The notes beneath the pieces were generated by a model. That model searched no databases and was not told where the DNA came from. It worked only from the letters and a program-made list of their open reading frames with translations. 60,784 bases of DNA from Acidobacteriota bacterium (GTDB taxonomy: Bacteria > Acidobacteriota > Terriglobia > Terriglobales > Acidobacteriaceae), in assembly GCA_021781495.1 (NCBI GenBank), contig JAJXWS010000007.1, positions 1 to 60,784 of the forward strand, read 5' to 3'. Positions 1 to 8,852 of this stretch are shown in pieces. Each line of letters starts with the position of its first letter. Position 1 is the stretch's first letter. The position numbers and the translations under genes are program-made.

Positions 1-184
1 TCCTCGAGGGGAATGGACGTCAAGGATACAGCAAAATTGAGCGTGTAACCCATGAGGGTAAGGCCGGGCGTATAAAGTTCCCGTAAGGATTTGCCCAAAG
101 CCCGGCCCGGAATCCTGCCCCAGGTTCTGTTCAGGGCCCGGCCCGGAGCCCGACCACCGGTCCCGCCACCTGTCCGCACGCTTT
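1..184. other. Left-edge stretch without a supported gene
   Basis: A short open frame on the + strand enters from outside the window and stops with TAA at 46-48; the fifteen residues visible are not recognisable, so it may or may not be the tail of an upstream gene. The rest up to the nuoB leader contains no open frame I can defend and no clear promoter. Confidence 0.3.
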
Positions 185-247
185 TTGTGGCATTTTGTGA
201 GCCGTGTCACGCGCTGTCGCCCGCCCCGGAGGGGTATTATTAACGCT

Positions 248-823
248 ATGGCGGCCATTCAAGAGCGCGATCGTTATCTTTTTGGAGCACTGGAGAGCAG
301 CGCGAAGAACCGCGCCAAGCTCAAGGAAGCAAACTACGGTTACGAGCAGCCCGAGGGCGTTCTGCTCACGTCTCTGGACTTCGCTATCAACTGGGTGCGC
401 AAGAGTTCCGTTTGGCCGGTCACCTTCGGCCTGGCCTGCTGCGCCATTGAGATGATGTCCATGGGCGCCTCGCGTTATGACATTGCCCGTTTCGGCGCTG
501 AGGTCTTTCGCCCTTCGCCGCGGCAGGCCGATCTGATGATCGTCGCCGGGCGCGTCTGCCAGAAGATGGCGCCTGTTATCCGGCGTCTCTATGACCAGAT
601 GCCCGAGCCCAAGTGGGTCATCTCCATGGGCGCCTGTGCCACCTCGGGGGGGGTGTTTAACAACTACGCCGTTGTGCAGGGGGTGAATCAGGTGATTCCT
701 GTGGATGTTTATGTACCAGGATGTCCACCCCGCCCGGAGCAACTTTTGTACGCAATTACGCTTCTACAGGAAAAGATTCAGCGCGAACCGCGCAGCCTGC
801 TGAAGACCTTGAATGCAGGTTAG
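248..823 (+). CDS. nuoB: NADH-quinone oxidoreductase subunit B
   Basis: Subunit B of respiratory complex I; it sits at the junction of the peripheral arm and the membrane arm and binds the last iron-sulfur cluster (N2), which hands electrons to menaquinone. The 191-residue product has the adjacent cysteine pair C64-C65 in [11 protein letters not shown], then C130 and C159 (the latter in VPGCPPRPE). The spacings of 65 and 29 residues are those of the known N2 ligands. I start at ATG 248 rather than the longer in-frame start at 185, because GGAGGGG lies just upstream and the extra 21 residues are not family-like. The next gene downstream is an outer-membrane protein, not nuoC/D, so within this window nuoB is separated from the rest of complex I. 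Confidence 0.96.
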   Translation: MAAIQERDRYLFGALESSAKNRAKLKEANYGYEQPEGVLLTSLDFAINWVRKSSVWPVTFGLACCAIEMMSMGASRYDIARFGAEVFRPSPRQADLMIVAGRVCQKMAPVIRRLYDQMPEPKWVISMGACATSGGVFNNYAVVQGVNQVIPVDVYVPGCPPRPEQLLYAITLLQEKIQREPRSLLKTLNAG

Positions 824-827
824 GCAT

Positions 828-848
828 AAGTAACCCTCGTGGTTACTT
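828..848. repeat. Inverted repeat after nuoB
   Basis: Perfect 8-base arms AAGTAACC and GGTTACTT around a 5-base loop, starting five bases after the nuoB stop. It is not followed by a T-run, so it could be a weak terminator or a protein-binding site for the next gene. Confidence 0.4.
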
Positions 849-1096
849 AAGTTAATTACTGCGGTAATTTGGCGTTCTGCGTCTGCATCTTTCGGGGGAT
901 GCTCAACGGGGATCACAGAGCCAAATCCTTCAAAAACTGTGATCTGCGGAACTGTACCTGTGTTACGTTATGGGGTGCAGTAATGTGCGTCTCAATTTCT
1001 CATGTTTGGGCCTCTTGGTTCAAAAAACACCGGTTAGGGTGCGCATGTACAGCCCTTTCCACCATGGTTCTGATATTGATTGCGGAGGATAAGCGA

Positions 1097-2839
1097 ATGT
1101 ACTCGCAAAATTTGAAATCTGTGTGCCGGGTTCTCGCGTTGGCGTGTGCTGCGCTCATGCCGATCGGCCTGGTTGCTCAGAGCTCGGCCAAGCCCGCCGG
1201 GAAGAACGATCCTTGGAACTCACCTTCCAAGTGGGACATCTTCGCCGGATACAGCTATCTTGCACCGAAGGGCACGGTTGAGGTGCCCCAGGCAAATGGA
1301 CAGGTTCTGCCGTTCAGCTACAAAGCGGTGGACCTTGGCGGTCTGTTCAGCGTGGCGCGGTTCTTTAACAACTACGCCGGCGTTCAGCTCGAAACCGGAC
1401 TGCATGAGTGGGGCATTGAGCATCCGCCGACAGGAACCATCGGTACCCACGGGAACAACGACGGTTTCACCACCATTGCGGGCGGTCTTATCCTGCGCTA
1501 TCCCACAGAGAGCCTGACGCCCTTTGTGCACGGCCTTGTTGGCGGTGCCCTGGTGGACGGTCCCGACCACAACCCCTTCACCTGGGGTCCGGCCCTGACG
1601 GCCGGTGGCGGCGTGGACTACGAGACGCCGTGGTTTAACCACCACCTCGCGCTGCGCATCTTCCAGGCCGACTACGAGTACATCCACGCGAACTTTGGCC
1701 CCGGCGTCAACGGCGGCCGCGCCAACATCAATGCCGCCCGCCTGAGCACCGGCCTGGTGTATCACATCGGCACCATCACGCCGCCTCCGGCCGTGACGAT
1801 GACCTGCTCGGCCAGCCCCGCCTCTGTGTTCCAGGGCGAGCCGGTTACGGTTACGGGCACGCCTGAGAATGTGAATCCCAAGATGAACGCGATCTACAGC
1901 TGGACGGGTGACGGCGTTACCGGCAGCGGCACCACGGCAAACGTGAACACCGCCAACCTGGCCCCCGGCACCTACACCGTCAAGGGGGACGTGAAGGAAG
2001 GCAAGAAGGGCAAGGAAGGCCTGAAGCCCGGCCAGAGCGCGAACTGCTCGGCTACCTACACGGTCAAGGAGTTCGAGCCCCCGACCATCAGCTGCTCGGC
2101 CAACCCCAGCACCATCAAGCCGGGTGAGACCAGCACCATCACCTCGACGGCCATGAGCCCGCAGAACCGCCCGCTGACCTACAGCTACACGACTGCCGGC
2201 GGCACCATTGAGGGCACGGGCAACACGGCCAACTTCAACTCGGCCGGCGCGCCTACGGGCCCGGTGGAGATTACCTGCAAGGTTGCGGACGACAAGGGCC
2301 ACACGGCCACCGCCAATACGTCGGTGACCATTACGCCGCCTCCGCCGGTGGTTCGCCACACGCAGGCGCTCTGCTCGCTGAGCTTTGACAAGGACAAGCG
2401 GCGTCCGACCCGCGTTGACAACGAAGCCAAGGCCTGCCTGGACGAGGTTGCCCTCGACCTGCAGAAGGAGTCCGATGCCAAGGCCGTCGTGGTCGGCAAC
2501 AGCGATGCCAAGGAAAAGGCAAAGACCGCCAAGCAGCAGAAGTATGCTGCCAAGCACAAGAAGGCCAAGGTTGAGGACTTCGCCGCACAGCGCGCTGTGA
2601 ATGCCAAGGACTACCTCGTCAAGGAGAAGGGCATTGATCCTTCCCGCGTGAGCGTGGCCACTGGTGCTCAGGACGCCCAGACCGTGGAAGACTACCTCGT
2701 GCCCGCCGGCGCCACCTTCGGCTCTGACGTGCAGGGAACCACTCCGGTCGACGAGTCCAGCGTGGCGCCGCAGGTCCGCAAGGCACTTGCGCAGCGGCAT
2801 CATGCCAAGGCCAAGGCTAAGGCGAAGGCCACCAACTAA
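1097..2839 (+). CDS. Outer-membrane barrel / PKD-like / OmpA-like protein
   Basis: A 580-residue exported protein, likely anchored in the outer membrane. Residues 1 to about 27 form a signal peptide. About 40-220 resemble a small OmpA/OmpW-type beta-barrel (opening WDIFAGYSYLAPKG, closing STGLVYHIG). Two Ig/PKD-like domains follow (about 230-320 and 325-415), each opening with a CSASP or CSANP motif. The C-terminal part (from about 425) is OmpA-like, ending QRAVNAKDYLVKEKGIDPSRV, but a lysine-rich stretch of about 20 residues sits where the peptidoglycan-binding loop is expected, and the tail is Lys/Ala-rich (AKAKAKA). ATG 1097 was chosen over an upstream in-frame start at 869 because GGAGG at 1084-1088 and a proper signal peptide support it. 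Role inferred: cell-envelope integrity or adhesion; no partner is visible. Confidence 0.8.
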   Translation: MYSQNLKSVCRVLALACAALMPIGLVAQSSAKPAGKNDPWNSPSKWDIFAGYSYLAPKGTVEVPQANGQVLPFSYKAVDLGGLFSVARFFNNYAGVQLETGLHEWGIEHPPTGTIGTHGNNDGFTTIAGGLILRYPTESLTPFVHGLVGGALVDGPDHNPFTWGPALTAGGGVDYETPWFNHHLALRIFQADYEYIHANFGPGVNGGRANINAARLSTGLVYHIGTITPPPAVTMTCSASPASVFQGEPVTVTGTPENVNPKMNAIYSWTGDGVTGSGTTANVNTANLAPGTYTVKGDVKEGKKGKEGLKPGQSANCSATYTVKEFEPPTISCSANPSTIKPGETSTITSTAMSPQNRPLTYSYTTAGGTIEGTGNTANFNSAGAPTGPVEITCKVADDKGHTATANTSVTITPPPPVVRHTQALCSLSFDKDKRRPTRVDNEAKACLDEVALDLQKESDAKAVVVGNSDAKEKAKTAKQQKYAAKHKKAKVEDFAAQRAVNAKDYLVKEKGIDPSRVSVATGAQDAQTVEDYLVPAGATFGSDVQGTTPVDESSVAPQVRKALAQRHHAKAKAKAKATN

Positions 2840-2947
2840 CCCGTACCCCACACGGGGTGCTTCGATTCAAGCAGAAGTAAGACGGCCCCCAGATTCCGCA
2901 ACCGCGGCATCTGGGGGTAGCATCCAGGATTCCTCTGCGATTTTTCT

Positions 2948-2985
2948 AGAGGTTGACCGGTTTTTCCGGTCAGCCTCTTCCGTTT
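2948..2985 (+). terminator. Probable terminator after the OmpA-like gene
   Basis: Thirteen-base stem (2948-2960 with 2966-2978, one wobble pair) closed by a TTTTT loop and followed by TCCGTTT. A second nine-base stem (2886-2894 with 2909-2917) lies just before it. Together they separate this gene from the BNR-repeat gene. Confidence 0.6.
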
Positions 2986-3032
2986 GTAAGCGCCTTTTTG
3001 CAGTATGTTTAAAGCTGGGAGCAGCACTCTGA

Positions 3033-5048
3033 ATGTATCCATTGCGGCTATGCCCTGATTGCCTTCATCGGTCCGCCCGTGTTTATCGCGCCTTTCTCCT
3101 GATATTTCTTGTGTTTGCCGCACTGCGCATGTCGGCGCAGATGCCCTGGAGTTCTGTAGGTCCTGACGGCGGTGACGCGCGCTCGTTTGCCGCAGCGCCC
3201 TCCCAGCCCGATCATCTCTTTCTGGGCACCACCAATAGCTGGATCTACGAGTCCGCGGACGGCGGAACGTCCTGGCATCGCCTGTCCAAGCTCGACTCCA
3301 CGGATGACCTGGTGGTGGACCACATCGTGGTGGACTCGGCCGACAGTGCCACCGTCTATGCGGCTGCCTGGCGGCTGGACCACCCCGGCGGCGGCCTCTG
3401 GATCAGCCATGACGGCGGCCGCCTGTGGACGCAGCCGCCGGGGTTGCGCGGCCAGTCGGTGCGCGCCTTTGCGCAGGCTCCCTCCAACCCCCGCGTGCTT
3501 TTTGCCGGAACATTGCAGGGGGTCTTTCGCAGTGTGGACGCCGGCGCAACCTGGCAGCTGATCAGCCCGCCCGGCAGCCGCGAAATCCACGAGGTGGAGT
3601 CGCTGGCGGTCGATCCCGTGAATCCAGAAACGGTCTACGCGGGCACCTGGCACCTGCCCTGGAAGACCAGCAATGGGGGCAAGTCCTGGCGCAACATCAA
3701 GCGCGGCGTCATTGACGATTCCGACGTCTTCTCCATCGTGGTCGATCCGGAGAAGCCGCACGTTATCTACGCCAGCGCCTGCAGCGGCATCTACAAGAGC
3801 GAGAACGCGGGTGACCTCTTTCGCAAGATCCAGGGCATTCCCTCCACTGCGCGCAGAACCCGTGTCCTCAAGCAGGACCCCGCCCAGCGCAGCACGGTCT
3901 ACGCCGGAACCACGGAAGGCCTCTACAAGACGACCGACGGCGGCAAAACCTTTCACCGCATGACCGGCCCAGACGTGATCGTCAATGACGTATACGTCGA
4001 TCCCACCCATCCAGAGCACGTCCTGCTGGCCACGGACCGCGGCGGAGTGCTGCTCAGCAACGACGGTGCCGCAACGTTTACGCAGGCCAACCGCGGCTTC
4101 TCCGGCCGCAAGGTGGAAGCGCTGCTGGTGGACCGCGACAATCCCGCGCGCCTGTTCGCCGGGGTGGTCAATGACAAGTCCTACGGCGGCATCTTTGTTT
4201 CGGATGACAGCGGAGCCAGTTGGAAGCAGCTTGCCGACGGCCTCGATGGCCGCGACGTCTTTGTGCTGGCGCAGGCGCCCAACGGCGACATCCTGGCCGG
4301 GACCAATGACGGCATCTTCGCGCTTCCGGCGGACGGCACCAGCTGGCAGCCGCGCAACACCATCGCCAACACGCTGCTCAAAACCACCACGGAGACTCTG
4401 CGCGGCACCCGCGTCAACATTGAAAAAAGCGTAAAAGACAAGCTGCGCGTGATGGATGGGCGCGCATACGCCTTCGATCTTTCCAGCGAAGCCTGGACGG
4501 CGGCAACGGACGGTGGCCTCTACACCAGCCACGACAACGGCGCCACATGGCAGGGCGGTCCGGTCATGGGTGTCGTCGACTATCTCTCGGTCACCTCGCA
4601 CGGCAAGATGCTGGCCGCCGCGCGGCCAGACAGCGTGGTGCTCTCGCAGGACGCTGGCCAGACCTGGTGGCCGATGAGCATTCCGACGGTGCTCACGCTC
4701 ATCCACCGCATCGCCTTCTCGCCGGACGGCACGCTCTGGCTGGGAGCCCGGGAGGGCGTCTACTTCTCCCGCGACAAGGGAAAGACGTGGATGTGGGTGC
4801 ATCGCCTGCCGCTGGTGGATGTCGACGATCTGTACTATGACGCGCATTTGAATCGCGTACTGGTCAGCTCGCAGGGCAGCGACTTCGTCTACGCCATTGA
4901 TCCCAAGACACTTGACTGGAAGTGGTGGCAGACCGGCTATCGCCTTACAGCCGTGCGCACCACGCATGGCCGCCTTCTGGCCGCCTCGCTCTACGACGGC
5001 GTGCTCATTGAGCCGCGTCCCGCCGGAGCGGAGCTGGGCCAGCGCTGA
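3033..5048 (+). CDS. Secreted BNR/Asp-box beta-propeller protein
   Basis: A 671-residue exported protein built almost entirely of beta-propeller blades. The N-terminus has a basic/hydrophobic leader (about residues 15-35, ending MSAQ) that looks like a signal peptide. About eleven Asp-box motifs of the type S-x-D-x-G-x-T-W follow at blade-like intervals, for example SADGGTSW, SHDGGRLW, TTDGGKTF, SDDSGASW, SHDNGATW, SQDAGQTW and SRDKGKTW. This places it with the sialidase/sortilin/YCF48-like propellers, but no catalytic residues of a glycoside hydrolase are evident, so a binding or scaffold role is as likely as an enzyme. It ends 40 bases before the preferred mqnE start. Confidence 0.75.
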   Translation: MYPLRLCPDCLHRSARVYRAFLLIFLVFAALRMSAQMPWSSVGPDGGDARSFAAAPSQPDHLFLGTTNSWIYESADGGTSWHRLSKLDSTDDLVVDHIVVDSADSATVYAAAWRLDHPGGGLWISHDGGRLWTQPPGLRGQSVRAFAQAPSNPRVLFAGTLQGVFRSVDAGATWQLISPPGSREIHEVESLAVDPVNPETVYAGTWHLPWKTSNGGKSWRNIKRGVIDDSDVFSIVVDPEKPHVIYASACSGIYKSENAGDLFRKIQGIPSTARRTRVLKQDPAQRSTVYAGTTEGLYKTTDGGKTFHRMTGPDVIVNDVYVDPTHPEHVLLATDRGGVLLSNDGAATFTQANRGFSGRKVEALLVDRDNPARLFAGVVNDKSYGGIFVSDDSGASWKQLADGLDGRDVFVLAQAPNGDILAGTNDGIFALPADGTSWQPRNTIANTLLKTTTETLRGTRVNIEKSVKDKLRVMDGRAYAFDLSSEAWTAATDGGLYTSHDNGATWQGGPVMGVVDYLSVTSHGKMLAAARPDSVVLSQDAGQTWWPMSIPTVLTLIHRIAFSPDGTLWLGAREGVYFSRDKGKTWMWVHRLPLVDVDDLYYDAHLNRVLVSSQGSDFVYAIDPKTLDWKWWQTGYRLTAVRTTHGRLLAASLYDGVLIEPRPAGAELGQR

Positions 5049-5087
5049 CCCGTGCCGGGAGAGCGGCGAATTCGGTATCATCGTAGT

Positions 5088-6239
5088 ATGCAGGCCGAAT
5101 CCGCAGCTTCCCGCACCCACTCCGCCTTCCGCAGCTACGACCCCCGCCTTGAGCCCATCGCCGCCAAAGTGCTGGCTGGTGAGCGGCTCGACTTTCAGGA
5201 CGGGCTCGCGCTCTATGCCTCATCGGATGTGCTGGCCGTGGGCTGGCTGGCGAACTACGTGCGCGAGCGGCTGCACGGCGATGTCACCTACTTCAACGTG
5301 AATCGCCACATCAACCCTACCAATGTCTGCGTAGCGGCATGCAAGCTGTGCGCCTTCGGCCGCAAAAAGGGCGACCCCATGGGCTACACCATGGCGCTGG
5401 AAGAAGCATGGCAGGCGGCGGCGTCTGGATACTCTGAGGCGGTCACCGAGTTCCACATCGTCGGCGGCCTGCATCCGGACCTGCCCCTGGAATACTTCCT
5501 TGACCTCGTCCGCGGGCTCAAGCAGCGCTTCCCCAAGGTGCACGTCAAGGCCTTCACCATGGTGGAGGTGGCCTTCTTCGCGCGTCGCGCCAAGCTCACC
5601 ATCGAGCAGACGCTGGTCAAGCTGCGCGAGGCCGGCGTGGACTCCATGCCCGGCGGCGGCGCGGAGATCTTCTCCGCCCGCGTGCGCTCCATCATTTGCG
5701 ACCACAAGATCGACGGCAGCGAGTGGCTTGAGACCGCGCGCCTGGCCCACAAGATGGGCTTCAAGTCCAACGCCACCATGCTCTATGGCCACATTGAGAA
5801 CGACGAGGACCGCGTGGACCACCTGCTCAAGCTGCGCGAGGTGCAGGACGAAACCGGCGGGTTCCAGACCTTCATCCCGCTGGCCTTCCACCCGGAGAAC
5901 ACTCCGCTGGACCACCTGCCCGTCACCACCGGCCTCACGGACATTCGCCAGATCGCTGTCAGCCGCCTGCTGCTCGACAACTTTGCGCACATCAAGGCCT
6001 ACTGGCAGATGCTCACGCCCAAGATTGCGCAGATTGCCCTCCGCTTCGGCGCGGACGACCTGGACGGCACCGTGATTGAAGAAAAGATCTACCACGACGC
6101 CGGAGCAACCACGCCGCAGGGCATGACGCGCAAGGATCTCTGCCGCCTGATTACAGAGGCGGGCCGGGTGCCCGTCGAGCGCGACACGCTGTACCACTCT
6201 GTCACGCGCAGTGAGGATAGCTTCACCGTGGTGGTGTAG
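5088..6239 (+). CDS. mqnE: Aminofutalosine synthase (radical SAM)
   Basis: Radical-SAM enzyme of the futalosine route to menaquinone; it joins the 3-[(1-carboxyvinyl)oxy]benzoate made by MqnA to adenosine from SAM, giving aminofutalosine. The cluster motif C-x3-C-x2-C is at C81, C85 and C88 (CVAACKLC), preceded by the conserved NRHINPTN. The segments FHIVGGLHPDLP, MPGGGAEIF and FIPLAFHPENTPL match MqnE better than the sister enzyme MqnC. ATG 5088 is preferred; an in-frame GTG at 5052 would add twelve residues. No other mqn gene is nearby. With nuoB in the same window it fits a menaquinone-based respiratory chain. Confidence 0.92.
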   Translation: MQAESAASRTHSAFRSYDPRLEPIAAKVLAGERLDFQDGLALYASSDVLAVGWLANYVRERLHGDVTYFNVNRHINPTNVCVAACKLCAFGRKKGDPMGYTMALEEAWQAAASGYSEAVTEFHIVGGLHPDLPLEYFLDLVRGLKQRFPKVHVKAFTMVEVAFFARRAKLTIEQTLVKLREAGVDSMPGGGAEIFSARVRSIICDHKIDGSEWLETARLAHKMGFKSNATMLYGHIENDEDRVDHLLKLREVQDETGGFQTFIPLAFHPENTPLDHLPVTTGLTDIRQIAVSRLLLDNFAHIKAYWQMLTPKIAQIALRFGADDLDGTVIEEKIYHDAGATTPQGMTRKDLCRLITEAGRVPVERDTLYHSVTRSEDSFTVVV

Positions 6240-7538
6240 CTACTGCCGCACTACCTCGCCGTTCTTCATCACAAACTTCACGTGCTCCACCACGCTGATG
6301 TCCTGCAGCGGGTTTCCGGGCACGGCGATGATGTCGGCGTAGTAGCCGGGCTTCAACTCGCCAATCTGCCCGTGCCAGCCCAGCAGCTTTGCGCCGTTCA
6401 GCATGTCGGCCTGCAGCACGGCCAGCGGCGACAAGCCATAGCGCGCCATCAGCGTCAGTTCGCGGGCCTGAGTGCCGTGCGGAAACGGCCCCACATCCGA
6501 GCCCACGGCAAACTGCACGCCCGCCGCCACCTGCTTCTTGAACTCGGCAATCTTGTAGTCCAGCATTGCTGCCTCGCTCGCGGCCTGGTCCTGCGACTCG
6601 CGATGCTGCGCGAAGTACTCGAAGATGGCGAACGTGGGCACGGCAAAGATGCCCTTCTGCTTCATCAGCCGCATCGTCTCGTCGCTCAGTTGCGTGGCGT
6701 GGTCAATGGAGGCCACCCCGGCCTGCGCCGCGTACAGCGTACCCGGCTCGCCCATCGCGTGCACGCCCACCGTCGTGCCCAGGCGCCGGGCCTCCGCCAC
6801 GGCCTCCGCAAGCTGCTCGGCGGTGTACTGGTAGGGAGTTTGCAGCACGCCGTTTACCATGCGGTCCTTGCCCGTCTCGTAGATCTTCACAAAGCTCGAG
6901 CCCTGCTTGTGCTGCTCGCGGATTACCTCCACCAGCTGCTCCGCGTCGTTCGCGCGGTCGGCGTTGGAGAAGACATGCTGCGCCGGATTGAACTGGTTCG
7001 CATCCTCGTGGCCGCCCAGAATATCAATGGCGTTGCCGCTGATGCGCATGCGCGGCCCAGGAATCATGCCCTGATCAATGGCGTTGCGAATGGCTGTGTC
7101 CGCGGAGCCAGCGCCCTCGGTGCCCATGTCGCGCTCGGCGGTAAAGCCCGCCATCAGGTCGGCCTTCGCGGCCTGCTCAGCCAGAATCACGCGCCACGGC
7201 ACGGACTCCTGCACGGTCTGCAGGTCTTCGGCTCCGGGATGCAGAAACAGGTGTACGTGTGCGTCAATCAGGCCGGGCAGCAGCGTGGTGTCGCCCAAGT
7301 CAAGGACGCGCGTACCCGCCGGATGCTCGACCGACGTGCCCACGGCGCGAATGCGCTCGCCCTCCACCAGCACCTCACCCGGCGAAAGGATCTTGCCGCT
7401 GCTCACATCCAGCAGCCGCTGCGCATGCAGCACGATGGATGTGGCGGGCTGTTGCGCTGCGGCGTAAGCCGCGCACGCGGCAAGCGTGAGGGCCGATGCC
7501 AACTGGAGAGACAGGCGAGACAAGCACAATTTCCGCAT
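6240..7538 (-). CDS. Secreted metal-dependent amidohydrolase
   Basis: A 432-residue member of the amidohydrolase superfamily, imidazolonepropionase/prolidase-like branch, which hydrolyses amide or peptide bonds using one or two metal ions in a TIM barrel. A signal peptide (about residues 1-28, ending AYAAAQ) indicates export. Metal-binding landmarks are the HxH motif in DAHVHLFLHPG (about residue 92), the histidines in VGVHAMGEPG and SIDHATQ, and the aspartate in FAVGSDVG. The substrate cannot be told; family members include Xaa-Pro dipeptidases and aryl-amidases. It lies 48 bases downstream of the glutaryl-CoA dehydrogenase gene on the same strand and may be cotranscribed with it. Confidence 0.85.
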   Translation of the reverse strand: MRKLCLSRLSLQLASALTLAACAAYAAAQQPATSIVLHAQRLLDVSSGKILSPGEVLVEGERIRAVGTSVEHPAGTRVLDLGDTTLLPGLIDAHVHLFLHPGAEDLQTVQESVPWRVILAEQAAKADLMAGFTAERDMGTEGAGSADTAIRNAIDQGMIPGPRMRISGNAIDILGGHEDANQFNPAQHVFSNADRANDAEQLVEVIREQHKQGSSFVKIYETGKDRMVNGVLQTPYQYTAEQLAEAVAEARRLGTTVGVHAMGEPGTLYAAQAGVASIDHATQLSDETMRLMKQKGIFAVPTFAIFEYFAQHRESQDQAASEAAMLDYKIAEFKKQVAAGVQFAVGSDVGPFPHGTQARELTLMARYGLSPLAVLQADMLNGAKLLGWHGQIGELKPGYYADIIAVPGNPLQDISVVEHVKFVMKNGEVVRQ

Positions 7539-7586
7539 GCATTGACTATGCCGCCGCAGGCCCCGCCTTGTCGATGCGGATTCGCC

Positions 7587-8765
7587 TCAGTACGCCGCGA
7601 TCCCCGTCAGATGCTGTCCCAGGATGAGCGCGTGAATGTCGTGCGTGCCCTCGTAGGTCTTCACGGACTCCAGGTTCATCATGTGGCGCATGATCGGATA
7701 GTCCTCCGTGATGCCGTTCGCGCCCAGGATGTCCCGCGCTATCCGCGCACACTCCAGCGCCATCCACACATTGTTGCGCTTGGCCATGGAGATGTGTTCG
7801 TGGCCCATGGTGCCCGCATCCTTCAGCCGGCCCACGTGCAATGACAGCAGTTGCCCCTTGGAGATTTCGCTGGCCATCCACACCAGCTTTTCCTGGATGA
7901 GCTGATGGCTCGCAATCGGCTGCCCGCGAAACTGCTTGCGCATTTTGGCGTATTGCAGCGCCGTGTCATAGCAGGCCATGGCCGCGCCAATTGCGCCCCA
8001 GCTGATGCCGTATCGCGCCTGGTTCAGGCACATCAGCGGACTCTTCAGGCCGCCCGTTCCCGGCAGCAGATTCTTTGCCGGAATATGCACATCCTGCAGC
8101 GAGAGGCCGCTGGTCACGGATGCGCGCAGGCTCCACTTGCCATGCACCTCGTCGGCGCGAAAACCGGGGCGGTCCGTCTCCACCAGAAAGCCGCGCACGC
8201 GGCCGTCTTCGTCGTCCACCCTGGCCCAGATCACCGCCACGTCCGCAATGTTGCCCGAGGTGATCCACATCTTCTCGCCGTTCAGGATGTACTCATCGCC
8301 CGAGCGGTGCGCCGTGGTCGTCATGCCGCCGGGGTTGGAGCCGAAGCCGGGCTCCGTCAGCCCAAAGCAGCCGATCTTTTCGCCTGCCGCCAGCGCGGGC
8401 AGCCACGTGTCCTTCTGCTCGTCCGAGCCGAAGGTGTAGATGGGATACATCACCAGTCCCGACTGCACGCTGGCAAAGCTGCGCAGCCCGGAGTCGCCGC
8501 GTTCCAGCTCCTGCATCACCAGCCCGTACTCCACGTTGGACATGCCGGCGCAGCCGTAGCCCTCAAGATTCGCGCCAAAGAAGCCCAGCTCGCCCATCTT
8601 GCGCACCAGCTCGCGCGGAAAGCGCCCCGTGCGGAAGCACTCCTCGATGATGGGAATGATGTTGTCTTCCACGAAGTCGCGCGCCGTGCGCCGCACCAGC
8701 AGCTCGTCTTCATTGAAGATGGAGTCAAGATTGAGAAAGTCAAAGCTCTGAAATTTAAAGCTCAT
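7587..8765 (-). CDS. gcdH: Glutaryl-CoA dehydrogenase
   Basis: FAD-dependent acyl-CoA dehydrogenase that oxidises and decarboxylates glutaryl-CoA to crotonyl-CoA in lysine, tryptophan and aromatic degradation. The 392-residue protein carries the group-specific RSFASVQSGLVMYPI segment, whose arginine is needed for decarboxylation, the FAD/substrate motif GCFGLTEPGFGSN, and the C-terminal TYEGTHDIHALILG with the catalytic base at E372. These residues distinguish it from short-chain acyl-CoA dehydrogenases. The start ATG is followed by SFKFQSFDFLNLDS, which aligns with family N-termini. No electron-transfer flavoprotein gene is nearby. Confidence 0.93.
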   Translation of the reverse strand: MSFKFQSFDFLNLDSIFNEDELLVRRTARDFVEDNIIPIIEECFRTGRFPRELVRKMGELGFFGANLEGYGCAGMSNVEYGLVMQELERGDSGLRSFASVQSGLVMYPIYTFGSDEQKDTWLPALAAGEKIGCFGLTEPGFGSNPGGMTTTAHRSGDEYILNGEKMWITSGNIADVAVIWARVDDEDGRVRGFLVETDRPGFRADEVHGKWSLRASVTSGLSLQDVHIPAKNLLPGTGGLKSPLMCLNQARYGISWGAIGAAMACYDTALQYAKMRKQFRGQPIASHQLIQEKLVWMASEISKGQLLSLHVGRLKDAGTMGHEHISMAKRNNVWMALECARIARDILGANGITEDYPIMRHMMNLESVKTYEGTHDIHALILGQHLTGIAAY

Positions 8766-8852
8766 GATGGCACCTGCCGTTCCTCTCGGAAATCCAAAAC
8801 AGCAAGGCTAGCAGAACTGGCGAAGGGCGGCAAAGCTGCGCCGGCGGCGATA

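Noticed and set aside
1220..2851. Long antisense open frame (543 residues) opposite the OmpA-like gene
   Set aside because: It mirrors the codon pattern of the real + strand gene, has low-complexity Arg/Gly/Val/Leu content, no domain and no ribosome binding site. Similar antisense frames opposite the BNR gene, the acyl-CoA dehydrogenase, otsA, the kinase and GH3 were dropped for the same reason.
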